Part shown: piece by piece, positions 6,382-14,192 of the stretch | Numbering within the stretch: the stretch's first letter is position 1 | How the letters are laid out: the number at the start of each line of letters is the position of its first letter | Assembly: GCA_023391075.1 (NCBI GenBank) | Contig: JAEWBQ010000018.1 | Span: 1 to 32,472, forward strand | Direction of reading: 5' to 3' | Origin: Candidatus Parcubacteria bacterium | GTDB taxonomy: Bacteria; Patescibacteriota; Saccharimonadia; Saccharimonadales; Saccharimonadaceae | DNA: 32,472 nt | Made by a program: the position numbers and the translations under genes | The notes under the pieces: generated by a model | Told to the model about the DNA's origin: nothing | What the model saw: only the letters and a program-made list of their open reading frames with translations | The model's database searches: none

Positions 6382-8136
6382 CTAGCGCAGCACGCTCCGT
6401 ATCGCCGCAACGGCTGGCGTGGGCTGCATGTTTTTATCCCATAGCAGATCATTGCCGGATTGAATTCGATTATTATCGTCAAGCGAAAGATCGTATCGGT
6501 CACTCACCCCCCACGTCGACCATGACCCGCAACTCGGCTCAGCGAGACATGCTTTGAAGACGTCGGCATATTGTTTCGCCTGGACACTCGTTCCATCATC
6601 ACTATAGACATCCATTTCCGAAATACGCGACACCAGACCAAGGCTGGCGAGCTGACGAATATGTGCCCGCAGCACCACAGGGTCAATGATGTCACCAGAA
6701 TCGTACACATGCGCCTCAAAGCCCACGCCGTCGATCGGAACACCCTGGGCCTTCAGGTCGCTGACGAGGTGAACGAACTGTTGCCAACGCGTACCATCCG
6801 CCTCAAGCCCAAAGTCATTTATGAATAATTTCGCACGTGGATCAGCCGCGTGAGCAGCACGGAAGGCGTCGGCAATATATGCGGAGCTCATCGCTTTGTA
6901 CCAAATATGTTGTCGTAGGCCATCGCTCGCAGTTGCCGTGTCGTAATCGGCCATCGGCTCGTTGACAACATCCCAGGACGCAATCTTTCCCTTGAAGTGC
7001 GTGACCGTTTGAGTAATGTGATCAAGCATCACTTGGCGAACGTTTGCTTTGTCGACCTCTGTAATAGTCGGCAACTCCTGCACCCACGCGGGATTTGCTT
7101 CGCCGAATACCAGCGTGTGCCCCTGTACGGCAATGCTCGCTCTCTGAGCAATCGCGACGAGGGCGTCGGCCTCATGAAAATCATATACGTTCGGCTGAGG
7201 GTGAATGAATTGCCACTTGAGCACATTCTCGGTCGTAAATTGACCGAAGTCGCCACCAGTAGCGATAGCAGAGTAGCCGCTGTCCGCTACCAGCGGACCA
7301 AGAGCGACCGCGGCGCCAACCGTAAACCCTGGCCGCACCTGTCTCGCCAACACTTGAAGGCCGTTTGTCACATGGAGCGGAACCGCATCCTTGCGCGGAT
7401 CGTCAAGCCGTACCCCTGGTCCTAGATTGCTGTCAAACCGTTGCAGCGTCCAGCTGTCGCCAGGATTCTGTGCGGACATGCCAAACCACAGTGAGCCGCC
7501 AAGAGCACTACCGAGCTGGTCGCTATAGACGGTGGCGCCATTTAATTTGACCGTCCAGCGTGAACCGCGGCGTTCAAAACTGACAACCGGGGCTGCCGAC
7601 GATGAATAGCGGACAGACTTCTTGTTGACGGGTTTTTGGTCGTACACCGACCCGCCACTATACGCGCGCCAGCGGGAAACTTGAACAACGTTTTGGGTTA
7701 AAGCAATTTCGATACTGTCCGGTTCGCGACGAAATTCATCGGAGACAACTGGAACATCTCCATACAGTCGAATAACGGCAGTTCCACGCAGGCTCTTGGC
7801 AGTAAAACCAAGCGTCGCATCGCCCGACCCAACCAGGTGAGTGCCGTATATATTGACCGGCGGATTTTCTTGACCCACGGAGCCGTCCTTCCGCACGATT
7901 GAACGACCAAGATAGGCAATATGCAGCCCGTCTGCTGCCGGCAGTGCGCCGGGCATATATGACCAGCCATCACGAAATGAGCCGTTCATAATCGTTTGCT
8001 TAACATCTCGGACTGGCAGTGCTCGGGATATCAAATAACCGCTCGCGGCAATCACGAGCACAGCTATTAATACCGCCCACCCGACAGCGCGATGGGTGAT
8101 TCGTGGCCGTTGCGTACCCGTTGGTTTTTCATGCAT
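6382..8136 (-). CDS. GH10-family glycoside hydrolase, membrane-anchored or secreted
   Basis: A 584-residue GH10 (endo-1,4-beta-xylanase clan A) enzyme. N-terminal basic stretch, then a hydrophobic helix (about 18-40) as signal or anchor. Residues about 45-245 form a beta-rich concanavalin-like or carbohydrate-binding domain, and about 265-584 the GH10 barrel. Diagnostic segments are FGQFTTENVLKWQFI, then VQGHTLVF, then WDVVNEP with acid/base Glu393, and ISEMDV with nucleophile Glu507. The usual Trp-His after GHTLV is replaced by Phe-Gly. The ATG at 8136 rather than an upstream start is fixed by the -10 box six bases before it. It lies beside polysaccharide synthase and deacetylase genes, so the substrate may be that polymer rather than plant xylan. 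Confidence 0.88.
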   Translation of the reverse strand: MHEKPTGTQRPRITHRAVGWAVLIAVLVIAASGYLISRALPVRDVKQTIMNGSFRDGWSYMPGALPAADGLHIAYLGRSIVRKDGSVGQENPPVNIYGTHLVGSGDATLGFTAKSLRGTAVIRLYGDVPVVSDEFRREPDSIEIALTQNVVQVSRWRAYSGGSVYDQKPVNKKSVRYSSSAAPVVSFERRGSRWTVKLNGATVYSDQLGSALGGSLWFGMSAQNPGDSWTLQRFDSNLGPGVRLDDPRKDAVPLHVTNGLQVLARQVRPGFTVGAAVALGPLVADSGYSAIATGGDFGQFTTENVLKWQFIHPQPNVYDFHEADALVAIAQRASIAVQGHTLVFGEANPAWVQELPTITEVDKANVRQVMLDHITQTVTHFKGKIASWDVVNEPMADYDTATASDGLRQHIWYKAMSSAYIADAFRAAHAADPRAKLFINDFGLEADGTRWQQFVHLVSDLKAQGVPIDGVGFEAHVYDSGDIIDPVVLRAHIRQLASLGLVSRISEMDVYSDDGTSVQAKQYADVFKACLAEPSCGSWSTWGVSDRYDLSLDDNNRIQSGNDLLWDKNMQPTPAVAAIRSVLR

Positions 8137-8142
8137 GCCTAC

Positions 8143-8148
8143 AGTATA
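8143..8148 (-). promoter_or_regulatory. -10 box, leaderless, for the GH10 gene
   Basis: TATACT on the minus strand, six bases before the ATG at 8136. A CRP-like site is centred 41.5 bp upstream of the predicted start. Confidence 0.7.
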
Positions 8149-8169
8149 GCGGCCAGCGCCCCCGCTATC

Positions 8170-8185
8170 TGTGTGGTATGTCACA
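8170..8185 (-). promoter_or_regulatory. CRP-like operator upstream of the GH10 gene
   Basis: Minus strand TGTGA-CATACC-ACACA matches the CRP consensus TGTGA-N6-TCACA at nine of ten positions and sits inside a longer inverted repeat (TGTGTG/CACACA, 8170-8187). Its centre is 41.5 bp before the predicted GH10 start, the class II activator position. It overlaps the stop codon of the CRP-family gene. Confidence 0.65.
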
Positions 8186-8846
8186 CATCAAGCTCAATGA
8201 CGTGCTCGAGCTGCTCAAGATTCGGAATCGTAATCTCGTGATGACCAACCTCAATCAAATGATCCGCTTTGAGCTTTCTTGCCTCACGGCTGATTGTTTC
8301 CCGCGACAAACCAGCTTGGGCGCCAAGTTCGCGCTCACTGATCGCCACGCGATAACTGCCGTCACGCTGCCGCTCGCCATACCGTCGGCACTCCATGACG
8401 AGACTATAGATCAGCCGCTCCTTGGCGCTCCCCGATAAAATCCGCATCGTGCGCTCCAAGACACCATTGAGGACACGACTCGCCGTCAGGAGCAATTCGA
8501 ACGCCACGTCAGAATGCGTTCGCACGAATGCCATTACCTCATCAGCCGGCGCCTGACGCACTTCGATGTCGGTATGTGCCTCGTAAATATAGGGTGTCGG
8601 CCGGATATCTAGCAAGAACAGCAGGGGCACAAGAGCTGGTGCCTTGATGTCATACACGATTCGTTCGTCGCCACGATACGTCACATCGTAGACTCGGACG
8701 CGACCCGACACAAGATAAAAAGCTTTCGGCGTGACGTCGCCGGCCAAAACTAACATGTAGCCTTTTCGGTAGCTCCGTATGGGGTAGCGATCAAAGAAAT
8801 CATCGAACGCTTGCCAGTCCTTAGATATCATCATGATATACGGCAC
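8181..8846 (-). CDS. CRP/FNR-family transcription regulator
   Basis: A 221-residue regulator: N-terminal cyclic-nucleotide-binding-like beta barrel (about 12-120, with GYMLVLAGDVTPKAFYLVSG), a dimer helix (about 122-150) and a C-terminal winged helix-turn-helix (about 165-215). The recognition helix reads LSRETISREARKLK and keeps the R-E-T-x-x-R pattern with which E. coli CRP reads GTGA. There is one Cys only, so it is not an oxygen-sensing FNR. The CRP cAMP motif (GE...RSA) is absent, so the ligand is unknown. The start may be the GTG at 8846 or the ATGs at 8834/8831. It is divergent from the exopolysaccharide operon and directly upstream of GH10, with matching sites on both sides. Confidence 0.88.
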   Translation of the reverse strand: MPYIMMISKDWQAFDDFFDRYPIRSYRKGYMLVLAGDVTPKAFYLVSGRVRVYDVTYRGDERIVYDIKAPALVPLLFLLDIRPTPYIYEAHTDIEVRQAPADEVMAFVRTHSDVAFELLLTASRVLNGVLERTMRILSGSAKERLIYSLVMECRRYGERQRDGSYRVAISERELGAQAGLSRETISREARKLKADHLIEVGHHEITIPNLEQLEHVIELDV

Positions 8847-8877
8847 GAAGTATTGTCACTACTTCTCCTTGGCCTCC

Positions 8878-8883
8878 ATCATA
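8878..8883 (-). promoter_or_regulatory. candidate -10 box for the CRP-family gene
   Basis: TATGAT on the minus strand; predicted start near 8871, next to AAGGAG (8865-8870). The CRP-like site at 8898-8913 would cover the -35 region, compatible with autorepression. Confidence 0.4.
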
Positions 8884-8897
8884 CCCCTGCGGCCTGT

Positions 8898-8913
8898 TGT
8901 GCGCAACATCACA
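8898..8913 (+). promoter_or_regulatory. third CRP-like site in the divergent region
   Basis: TGTGC-GCAACA-TCACA matches TGTGA-N6-TCACA at nine of ten positions. It is centred 23 bp (about two helical turns) upstream of the site at 8921-8936, at -64.5 relative to the exopolysaccharide operon. Confidence 0.5.
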
Positions 8914-8920
8914 TTTTTAT

Positions 8921-8936
8921 TATGAGATATCTCACG
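8921..8936 (+). promoter_or_regulatory. CRP-like operator of the exopolysaccharide operon
   Basis: TATGA-GATATC-TCACG matches the CRP consensus at eight of ten positions and contains a perfect 12-bp palindrome (8923-8934). Its centre is 41.5 bp before the predicted operon start near 8970. Confidence 0.6.
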
Positions 8937-8957
8937 CTATCCAAAAAATCAATGGAC

Positions 8958-8963
8958 TATAGT
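8958..8963 (+). promoter_or_regulatory. -10 box of the exopolysaccharide operon
   Basis: TATAGT with a predicted start near 8970. No good -35 hexamer is visible, as expected for a class II activator-dependent promoter. An AGGAGG follows at about 8986-8991. Confidence 0.55.
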
Positions 8964-8995
8964 TACAGATAGAACATCATGTGAGAGGAGGGAAC

Positions 8996-9217
8996 ATGCG
9001 AGAAAACCTTTTATCGACATTCTTTGGCCCTGAACAATTCACTGGAGCCGAACATACCCAGACCGTATCGCTGCTGACGACCATCGGCATCATCAGCGCG
9101 GTCATCCTTATCGGCATCGCGATCAGCCTTATCGCCCGGCATATCGCAATCGTCTCCCTGCGACTATCGGCCCGCTCCCGGCGACGTGCCATGCGACTAC
9201 AAGGAAAACGACCATGA
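8996..9217 (+). CDS. small membrane protein, first gene of the exopolysaccharide operon
   Basis: A 73-residue protein with one strong membrane helix (about 26-48, TIGIISAVILIGIAISLIA) and a very basic C-terminal tail (SARSRRRAMRLQGKRP). The AGGAGG ribosome binding site before the ATG is among the best in the window. Its TGA overlaps the ATG of the synthase gene (ATGA at 9214-9217), so it is likely made in fixed ratio with the synthase. Poly-N-acetylglucosamine systems use a small membrane partner (PgaD/IcaD) for their GT2 synthase. This protein could play that part, but no sequence similarity was recognised. Confidence 0.65.
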   Translation: MRENLLSTFFGPEQFTGAEHTQTVSLLTTIGIISAVILIGIAISLIARHIAIVSLRLSARSRRRAMRLQGKRP

Positions 9218-10539
9218 CGTTCGAAGCGGTCGTTTTTTATATTTTCGCCGCCACAAGCATCCTGTATATCGCGCACTTTGGTATGTATGTTATTGGTGCC
9301 TGCCTCTATGACATATGGCAGGGGGTACGCCTCCGTCGACTGGAGCGTAATCCGCTGATATCGTTTTACAAACCGCACGTCACCGTACTAGTGCCGGCCC
9401 ATAATGAAGAAGCGGTCATCGAGCGCTGCCTTGATTCGATTTTTGCCAGCTCTTATCCCTATATTTCTGCCATCGTCGTCAATGACGCCTCCACCGACAC
9501 TACTCGTCAGGTTCTCCAGGCCTACCGAAAGGCCCATCCCGACCAGCCGCTGCGTGTCATCAACAAACGCATTAACGGCGGAAAGGGTGTGGGGCTCAAT
9601 GACGCCCTGAAACGATACGTCGATAGCGAGCTTGTCATGATGTGCGACGCGGATTCGATCTTGGCTCCAACAGCCATAGCAAACGCCGTCACGTATTTTA
9701 TGAACCCATCAGTCGTCGGTGTCTCCGCTAACGTTCAAATCATTACCCAACACACGACCCTGGGCATGCTGCAAAAGTTCGAACACATGATCAGCTACCA
9801 ATCCAAGAAAGCTTATTCGATCACGAACTGCGACTATGTAATCGGAGGAGTTGCCTCAACGTATCGCACGGACGTCATCCGCTCGGTAGGATACTACGAG
9901 ATCGACACACAAACCGAAGACATTAGCTTGAGTATAAAAATTGTCGCACAGGGCAACAAAGCGCACCGACTCGTGTACGCTGCCGATGTGGTAGCGTTTA
10001 CCGAGCCAGTCAGCAGCTTCAAGAATCTGCTGCGCCAGCGCTTCCGCTGGAAGTACGGGTCACTCCAAAACCTCATGAAGCATACGTACCTGATCGACGC
10101 CAATTCACCTAAATATTCCACCATGCTTACCATGTACCGACTGCCTATGGCTATCATTAGCGAATTCACCTTGCTGCTTTTACCGCTCGTCTGGCTCTAT
10201 GCGCTCTACATTACCCTCAACGAACATACGCTCCTGCTCCTCACCGGCGCCTATCTGCTCATCAGCAGCTACACGCTCCTCACGCTTTGGTATAATTCAC
10301 AGCTCAGGTGGCGTGAGCGCTTACAATTGACCGTCTATGTGCCAATCATGTATTTCTTGTTTTACATCATGGACGTCGTCCAAATCATTTCCGTCATCCA
10401 CTGCCTCGTTAAGGTTCGCAGCATCATCAACACGAACCATGGTGCCTCGACCTGGGTGTCGCCAACCCGCCTTGGTGACCAACTAAGTGCCGTTCCAGTG
10501 ACCACTACGCTCAGGATGGCGGAGAAAAGTCATGAGTAG
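9214..10539 (+). CDS. processive GT2 glycosyltransferase (polysaccharide synthase)
   Basis: A 441-residue membrane glycosyltransferase of the hyaluronan/chitin/PgaC type. N-terminal membrane helix (about 5-27), GT2 catalytic domain (about 50-290), then several C-terminal helices (about 305-400). The full processive set is visible: D91 in VVNDAS, D145-A-D147, the T-E-D acceptor motif with base D236, and Q275-R-F-R278-W279. It should link an activated sugar into a beta-linked polymer and extrude it through the membrane. The next two genes encode polysaccharide deacetylases, which points to an N-acetylhexosamine polymer such as a PNAG-like or chitin-like chain. No PilZ domain is seen, so direct c-di-GMP control is not indicated. 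Confidence 0.88.
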   Translation: MTFEAVVFYIFAATSILYIAHFGMYVIGACLYDIWQGVRLRRLERNPLISFYKPHVTVLVPAHNEEAVIERCLDSIFASSYPYISAIVVNDASTDTTRQVLQAYRKAHPDQPLRVINKRINGGKGVGLNDALKRYVDSELVMMCDADSILAPTAIANAVTYFMNPSVVGVSANVQIITQHTTLGMLQKFEHMISYQSKKAYSITNCDYVIGGVASTYRTDVIRSVGYYEIDTQTEDISLSIKIVAQGNKAHRLVYAADVVAFTEPVSSFKNLLRQRFRWKYGSLQNLMKHTYLIDANSPKYSTMLTMYRLPMAIISEFTLLLLPLVWLYALYITLNEHTLLLLTGAYLLISSYTLLTLWYNSQLRWRERLQLTVYVPIMYFLFYIMDVVQIISVIHCLVKVRSIINTNHGASTWVSPTRLGDQLSAVPVTTTLRMAEKSHE

Positions 10540-12250
10540 GTTGCGCACGCTCATTCATACCCCATTCATTCCCGTGCTATTTGTGGTTGCACTTTTAGGC
10601 ATGGGTTGGCACTCCTATACTGCGGCCGAATCACAGCTCAATCAGTCCTCCTCCAATATCATGCCGAATGCCGGACTCGATAGTCTGGATGTACGTTCCA
10701 TGCCGACAGGTTGGCAGTTCATGCCTGCCGATTCTCAGTCAACCGCCCAGAGTCAGACGGGATACCAAAGCCCGCATCAACTCGTCATTACCAATCATGG
10801 CAATTCTGCGGCCAGCACTATACTCGTCAGTCCATCGGCAAATGTCGAACCGGGCAAGACGTACTTATACAAGGGATTCTACCAGGCAACGCTGCCATTC
10901 GACTTGATTCTACAGTCTACCGCTCGGGATGGGAGCGTGACGCGGGAGCTGGTTCATAGGTACGACGCAAGCAAGGAATGGACGACGGTCAGTCATTTGT
11001 TGGTGGCAGCGCCGAACGTTCGGTCGGTGGCATTTGTCTACCGCACCAATGCGCCGGGTACGCTTCACGTCGACAACACCTACCTCGAGCCGGACCCCAC
11101 GGACGTAACACCGCCGCCAGCGCATGTCTCTGGAACCAATCTGCTGCCGACACTCTCTGATCGATCTGAAGCAGGCTGGACAGCGACAGGGAACGGGGAT
11201 TTGCACATGAGCACCGATGATGCGGTCGATGCACCTGCGCCAACACTTCGCATGCACGTCGACCGTTATAAGTCGGGTGATGCAGGGTGGGAGTCAGCAC
11301 CGTACACGGCGCATGGTAATCAAGCCTTTCAGCTCCAGACCGATTACAAAAGCGACGCACCGGTCGACATCGTAGCTGATTACACGCTTACCTCGGGTAA
11401 GCAAACCTTCGACACCCTCGCAACATTAATGCCGGCAGCTGATTGGGTAACCGTGACGCAAAACCTTGAAACACCAAGTGCCGCAGTCGCCGTTTCGATT
11501 TCGCTCCGGCTTCATTCGATCGGCACGCTAGAGACGCGGGGGGACTCGCTGATCGATACCAGCAAAAAGGGAACACCCGCGTGGCCACGGTCGCTTCTCT
11601 CGATAACGTTTGACGATGGCTGGAAATCCGCGTACCGAAACGGCGTGCCGCTGCTTGCACAGTACGGGTACAAGGCGACATTTTATCTTAATCCGTCAGT
11701 CCTCGACACCGAGAGCTTTATGTCGTCCCAAGATGTCGATGCGCTCGTCACTAGCGGCCACGAAATCGCCTCACACGGCTACCAGCATATCGATTTTACG
11801 ACGGTCACGCCAGATGAGGTCACCGCCCAACTCTCACGCGCGGCCGACTACTTCCATCAGGTGCGCCATATGCAGACGGTTCAGTTTGCAACGCCATTCG
11901 GCACCAGCGACAGCCAAGTGAACTACGCTGCCCGCAAATACTACGCATCACTTCGCACCACCGATGACGGTATCAATACCCGCCAGAATTTTGACCCATA
12001 TCATCTCGTCGTGCTGTATGTAGGCAACGACACGCCGCCCGCCAAGCTCGCCCAGACGATCGCCGATACGCAAGCGCTGCACGGCTGGCTGATCCTGGTC
12101 TACCACCGCGTCGACACAAATACGCAGGGTGAGCCCGTTATCGCACCCAAGCAATTCCAAGCACAACTGGACGTCATCAAACAAAGCCATATAGCCGTCA
12201 TACCCGTCGGAGCAGCACTTCAAGAAGTCACTGCTCAACCTGGACCTTAA
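10532..12250 (+). CDS. CE4 polysaccharide deacetylase with two N-terminal beta domains
   Basis: A 572-residue protein with a signal anchor (about 10-30), two carbohydrate-binding-like beta domains (about 45-188, starting MPNAGLDS; about 203-345, starting NLLPTLSD) and a NodB/CE4 deacetylase domain (about 350-560). Catalytic features: TFDDG (base D361, metal D362), metal ligands H415 and H419 in SHGYQH, ATPFGT in place of the RxPYG motif, and H525 in LVYHRV. The Arg of motif 3 is replaced, which may alter activity. The start overlaps the end of the synthase gene by eight bases, with GGAG upstream. It probably removes N-acetyl groups from the polymer made by the synthase, outside the membrane. 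Confidence 0.87.
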   Translation: MSRLRTLIHTPFIPVLFVVALLGMGWHSYTAAESQLNQSSSNIMPNAGLDSLDVRSMPTGWQFMPADSQSTAQSQTGYQSPHQLVITNHGNSAASTILVSPSANVEPGKTYLYKGFYQATLPFDLILQSTARDGSVTRELVHRYDASKEWTTVSHLLVAAPNVRSVAFVYRTNAPGTLHVDNTYLEPDPTDVTPPPAHVSGTNLLPTLSDRSEAGWTATGNGDLHMSTDDAVDAPAPTLRMHVDRYKSGDAGWESAPYTAHGNQAFQLQTDYKSDAPVDIVADYTLTSGKQTFDTLATLMPAADWVTVTQNLETPSAAVAVSISLRLHSIGTLETRGDSLIDTSKKGTPAWPRSLLSITFDDGWKSAYRNGVPLLAQYGYKATFYLNPSVLDTESFMSSQDVDALVTSGHEIASHGYQHIDFTTVTPDEVTAQLSRAADYFHQVRHMQTVQFATPFGTSDSQVNYAARKYYASLRTTDDGINTRQNFDPYHLVVLYVGNDTPPAKLAQTIADTQALHGWLILVYHRVDTNTQGEPVIAPKQFQAQLDVIKQSHIAVIPVGAALQEVTAQPGP

Positions 12251-12274
12251 TCATTACATAAAGGAGGCTAGCAT

Positions 12275-14074
12275 ATGCACTACATACCACTATCACACAC
12301 AAGGTCAGCGAGAGCACCATCAAAATGGCGGCACTTGTTGATGGCGCTGGGGCTTAGCGTGGCGCTACTAACTTTCACTCTCAGTCGCGTTACCTACGCA
12401 CTCGTACAAAATCCCGCACCGACCGCCAAGATATCATTCACATTTGACGACGGCCTCACCAGCGCCTACACCAACGTTATGCCAACGCTTGCCAAATATG
12501 GGCTGACGGCTACTGATTACGTCATTACTGGCTGCGTCGGCATGACGACTGCCCCGAATACGTGCCACGCCAATACGGACGCCAGCTATATGACATGGGC
12601 GCAAATCAAGCAGCTGCAGGCGAATGGCTGGGAAATCGGCTCGCACACCCGCACGCATCCCTACCTGGCTACGAGTGATGCGACCGACGGACAGCCGAAC
12701 GTCCTGACGCCCGCACAGGTGACGACCGAACTAAGCGGCAGCAAGGCCGACTTGGCAGCACAAGGTATCAACGCCACCGCCTTCTCAACGCCGTACGGAG
12801 ACTATTCGCCGTATACGCTCGCGCAAATCGCCAAGTACTACACCTCGCACCGAGGCTTTGCAGACACGAACAACAATACGTGGCCCTACAATGACTACCT
12901 GCTAAACGACATGCAGGTGCAAGCGGGGGTCACCGTCGCGGCCGTCGAAGCCAAGATTGATGCGGCAATCGCCGGAAACTATTGGCTCATCCTCACGATG
13001 CACGACGTGCTGCCGAATCCGAGTACCAATCCCGACGATTACCAATATGCCCTCGCTAATCTCGATCAAATCGCCGCATATGTCAAAGCTAAACAAAACG
13101 CCGGCCTCATCACGCCGGTCAACATCACCAAGGGATTAGTAACCAGCGATAGCAATTTACTGCCAAACAGTACGTTCGACAGTGGTATCGCCGGAGGCTG
13201 GACGACTGACTCGGCTTCAACGATCGTTCGCGACAGTGGCAGCAATGGTAGTATGCCAAGTCCGGCAAATTCCATCAAGCTTACGGGCACCTCGCCGGCA
13301 AAGCATCTCTTCTCACCGCACGTAACGGTCGATCCGAATACCACGTATATGCTCAAAAACTACATGAACGTTGCGACGAATCCTAGCGGTGAGCTCAGCT
13401 ATTACATCGACGAATACGACGGCAGCGGCAATTGGATTTCCGGCCAATATAAAAACGGTGAGCACTCCGTCTTTGCCGAGGAATACAACTTCAGCTACAA
13501 GCCGACCTCACAGGCTGTCAAATCCGCCAGCCTCCAGGTGATTGCCTCGGGTGCTGGACTTTCGGCTTATTTCGATAATCCGCAGTGGTTCGCGCTTAGC
13601 AGCACCGCGCCACCCGTCCAGACAAATCTCGTCAGTGGCGGCACGTTCGAAAGCGGCATCACCAGCGGATGGACAACAGACGATCCGACTGACATCGTTG
13701 CCGACAGCGGCGGCCACGGCAGCCCAAATAACCCCACCGGGTCCGTCGCCATGACAAGCACCACACGCAACATTCACTTGTTCTCGCCAAAAGTCAGTGT
13801 CAGTGCTGCTAACAAATATCAGCTCACCAGTTATGTAGCAGTGAATCAGCTAGCAAGCGGTGAAGTAGGTTTCTATATGGACGAATACAATAGCGCAGGC
13901 AACTGGATATCCGGCAAATATGTCACCGGTGTCCGAGGTGTCAGTACCGGGGACGTTACCTTCGCATACACACCAACGTCCACAAGCGTTGCCACCGCCA
14001 GCCTCCAGGTGATCGTGACGGCCAACTCTGGCATCCATGCCTACTTTGACGACGTACGGTGGTACAAACAATAA
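12275..14074 (+). CDS. secreted CE4 polysaccharide deacetylase with tandem C-terminal binding modules
   Basis: A 599-residue exported enzyme. Signal peptide (about 20-44, possible cleavage after TYA), NodB/CE4 domain (about 50-285) with TFDDG (D58, D59), metal ligands H124 and H128 in SHTRTH, STPYGDYSP, and H243 in LTMHDV. Two tandem copies of a roughly 150-residue CBM4/9-like module follow (294-441 and 451-599). Each starts NLxxxxTFxSGI-x-x-GWTTD and contains GNWISG and ASLQVI. The copies are clearly an internal duplication. An AGGAGG precedes the ATG and the gap from the first deacetylase is 24 bases, so it closes the operon. No clear terminator follows. Confidence 0.88.
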   Translation: MHYIPLSHTRSARAPSKWRHLLMALGLSVALLTFTLSRVTYALVQNPAPTAKISFTFDDGLTSAYTNVMPTLAKYGLTATDYVITGCVGMTTAPNTCHANTDASYMTWAQIKQLQANGWEIGSHTRTHPYLATSDATDGQPNVLTPAQVTTELSGSKADLAAQGINATAFSTPYGDYSPYTLAQIAKYYTSHRGFADTNNNTWPYNDYLLNDMQVQAGVTVAAVEAKIDAAIAGNYWLILTMHDVLPNPSTNPDDYQYALANLDQIAAYVKAKQNAGLITPVNITKGLVTSDSNLLPNSTFDSGIAGGWTTDSASTIVRDSGSNGSMPSPANSIKLTGTSPAKHLFSPHVTVDPNTTYMLKNYMNVATNPSGELSYYIDEYDGSGNWISGQYKNGEHSVFAEEYNFSYKPTSQAVKSASLQVIASGAGLSAYFDNPQWFALSSTAPPVQTNLVSGGTFESGITSGWTTDDPTDIVADSGGHGSPNNPTGSVAMTSTTRNIHLFSPKVSVSAANKYQLTSYVAVNQLASGEVGFYMDEYNSAGNWISGKYVTGVRGVSTGDVTFAYTPTSTSVATASLQVIVTANSGIHAYFDDVRWYKQ

Positions 14075-14131
14075 TGGTATATTTGCAACGCACGGTACCG
14101 GGGCTGTCAAGTAGGGCTATTTACTAAACTA

Positions 14132-14137
14132 TATAAT
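14132..14137 (+). promoter_or_regulatory. -10 box for the J-domain gene
   Basis: TATAAT, predicted start near 14144. The leader is about 49 nt with AAGGA eight bases before the ATG at 14193. Confidence 0.5.
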
Positions 14138-14192
14138 TTGTTATTGTATGAGAGATTTGCATTGAACCCTACTGATAGAAAGGATTCTGCAA

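Noticed and set aside
6571..7550. Several plus-strand open frames of 60-142 codons inside the GH10 gene
   Set aside because: They are antisense shadows of a GH10 coding region with clear catalytic motifs; none has a domain or a promoter.
13152..14074. Internal repeat in the second deacetylase as a mobile or recombination element
   Set aside because: The similarity is at protein level between two in-frame modules and reflects domain duplication.
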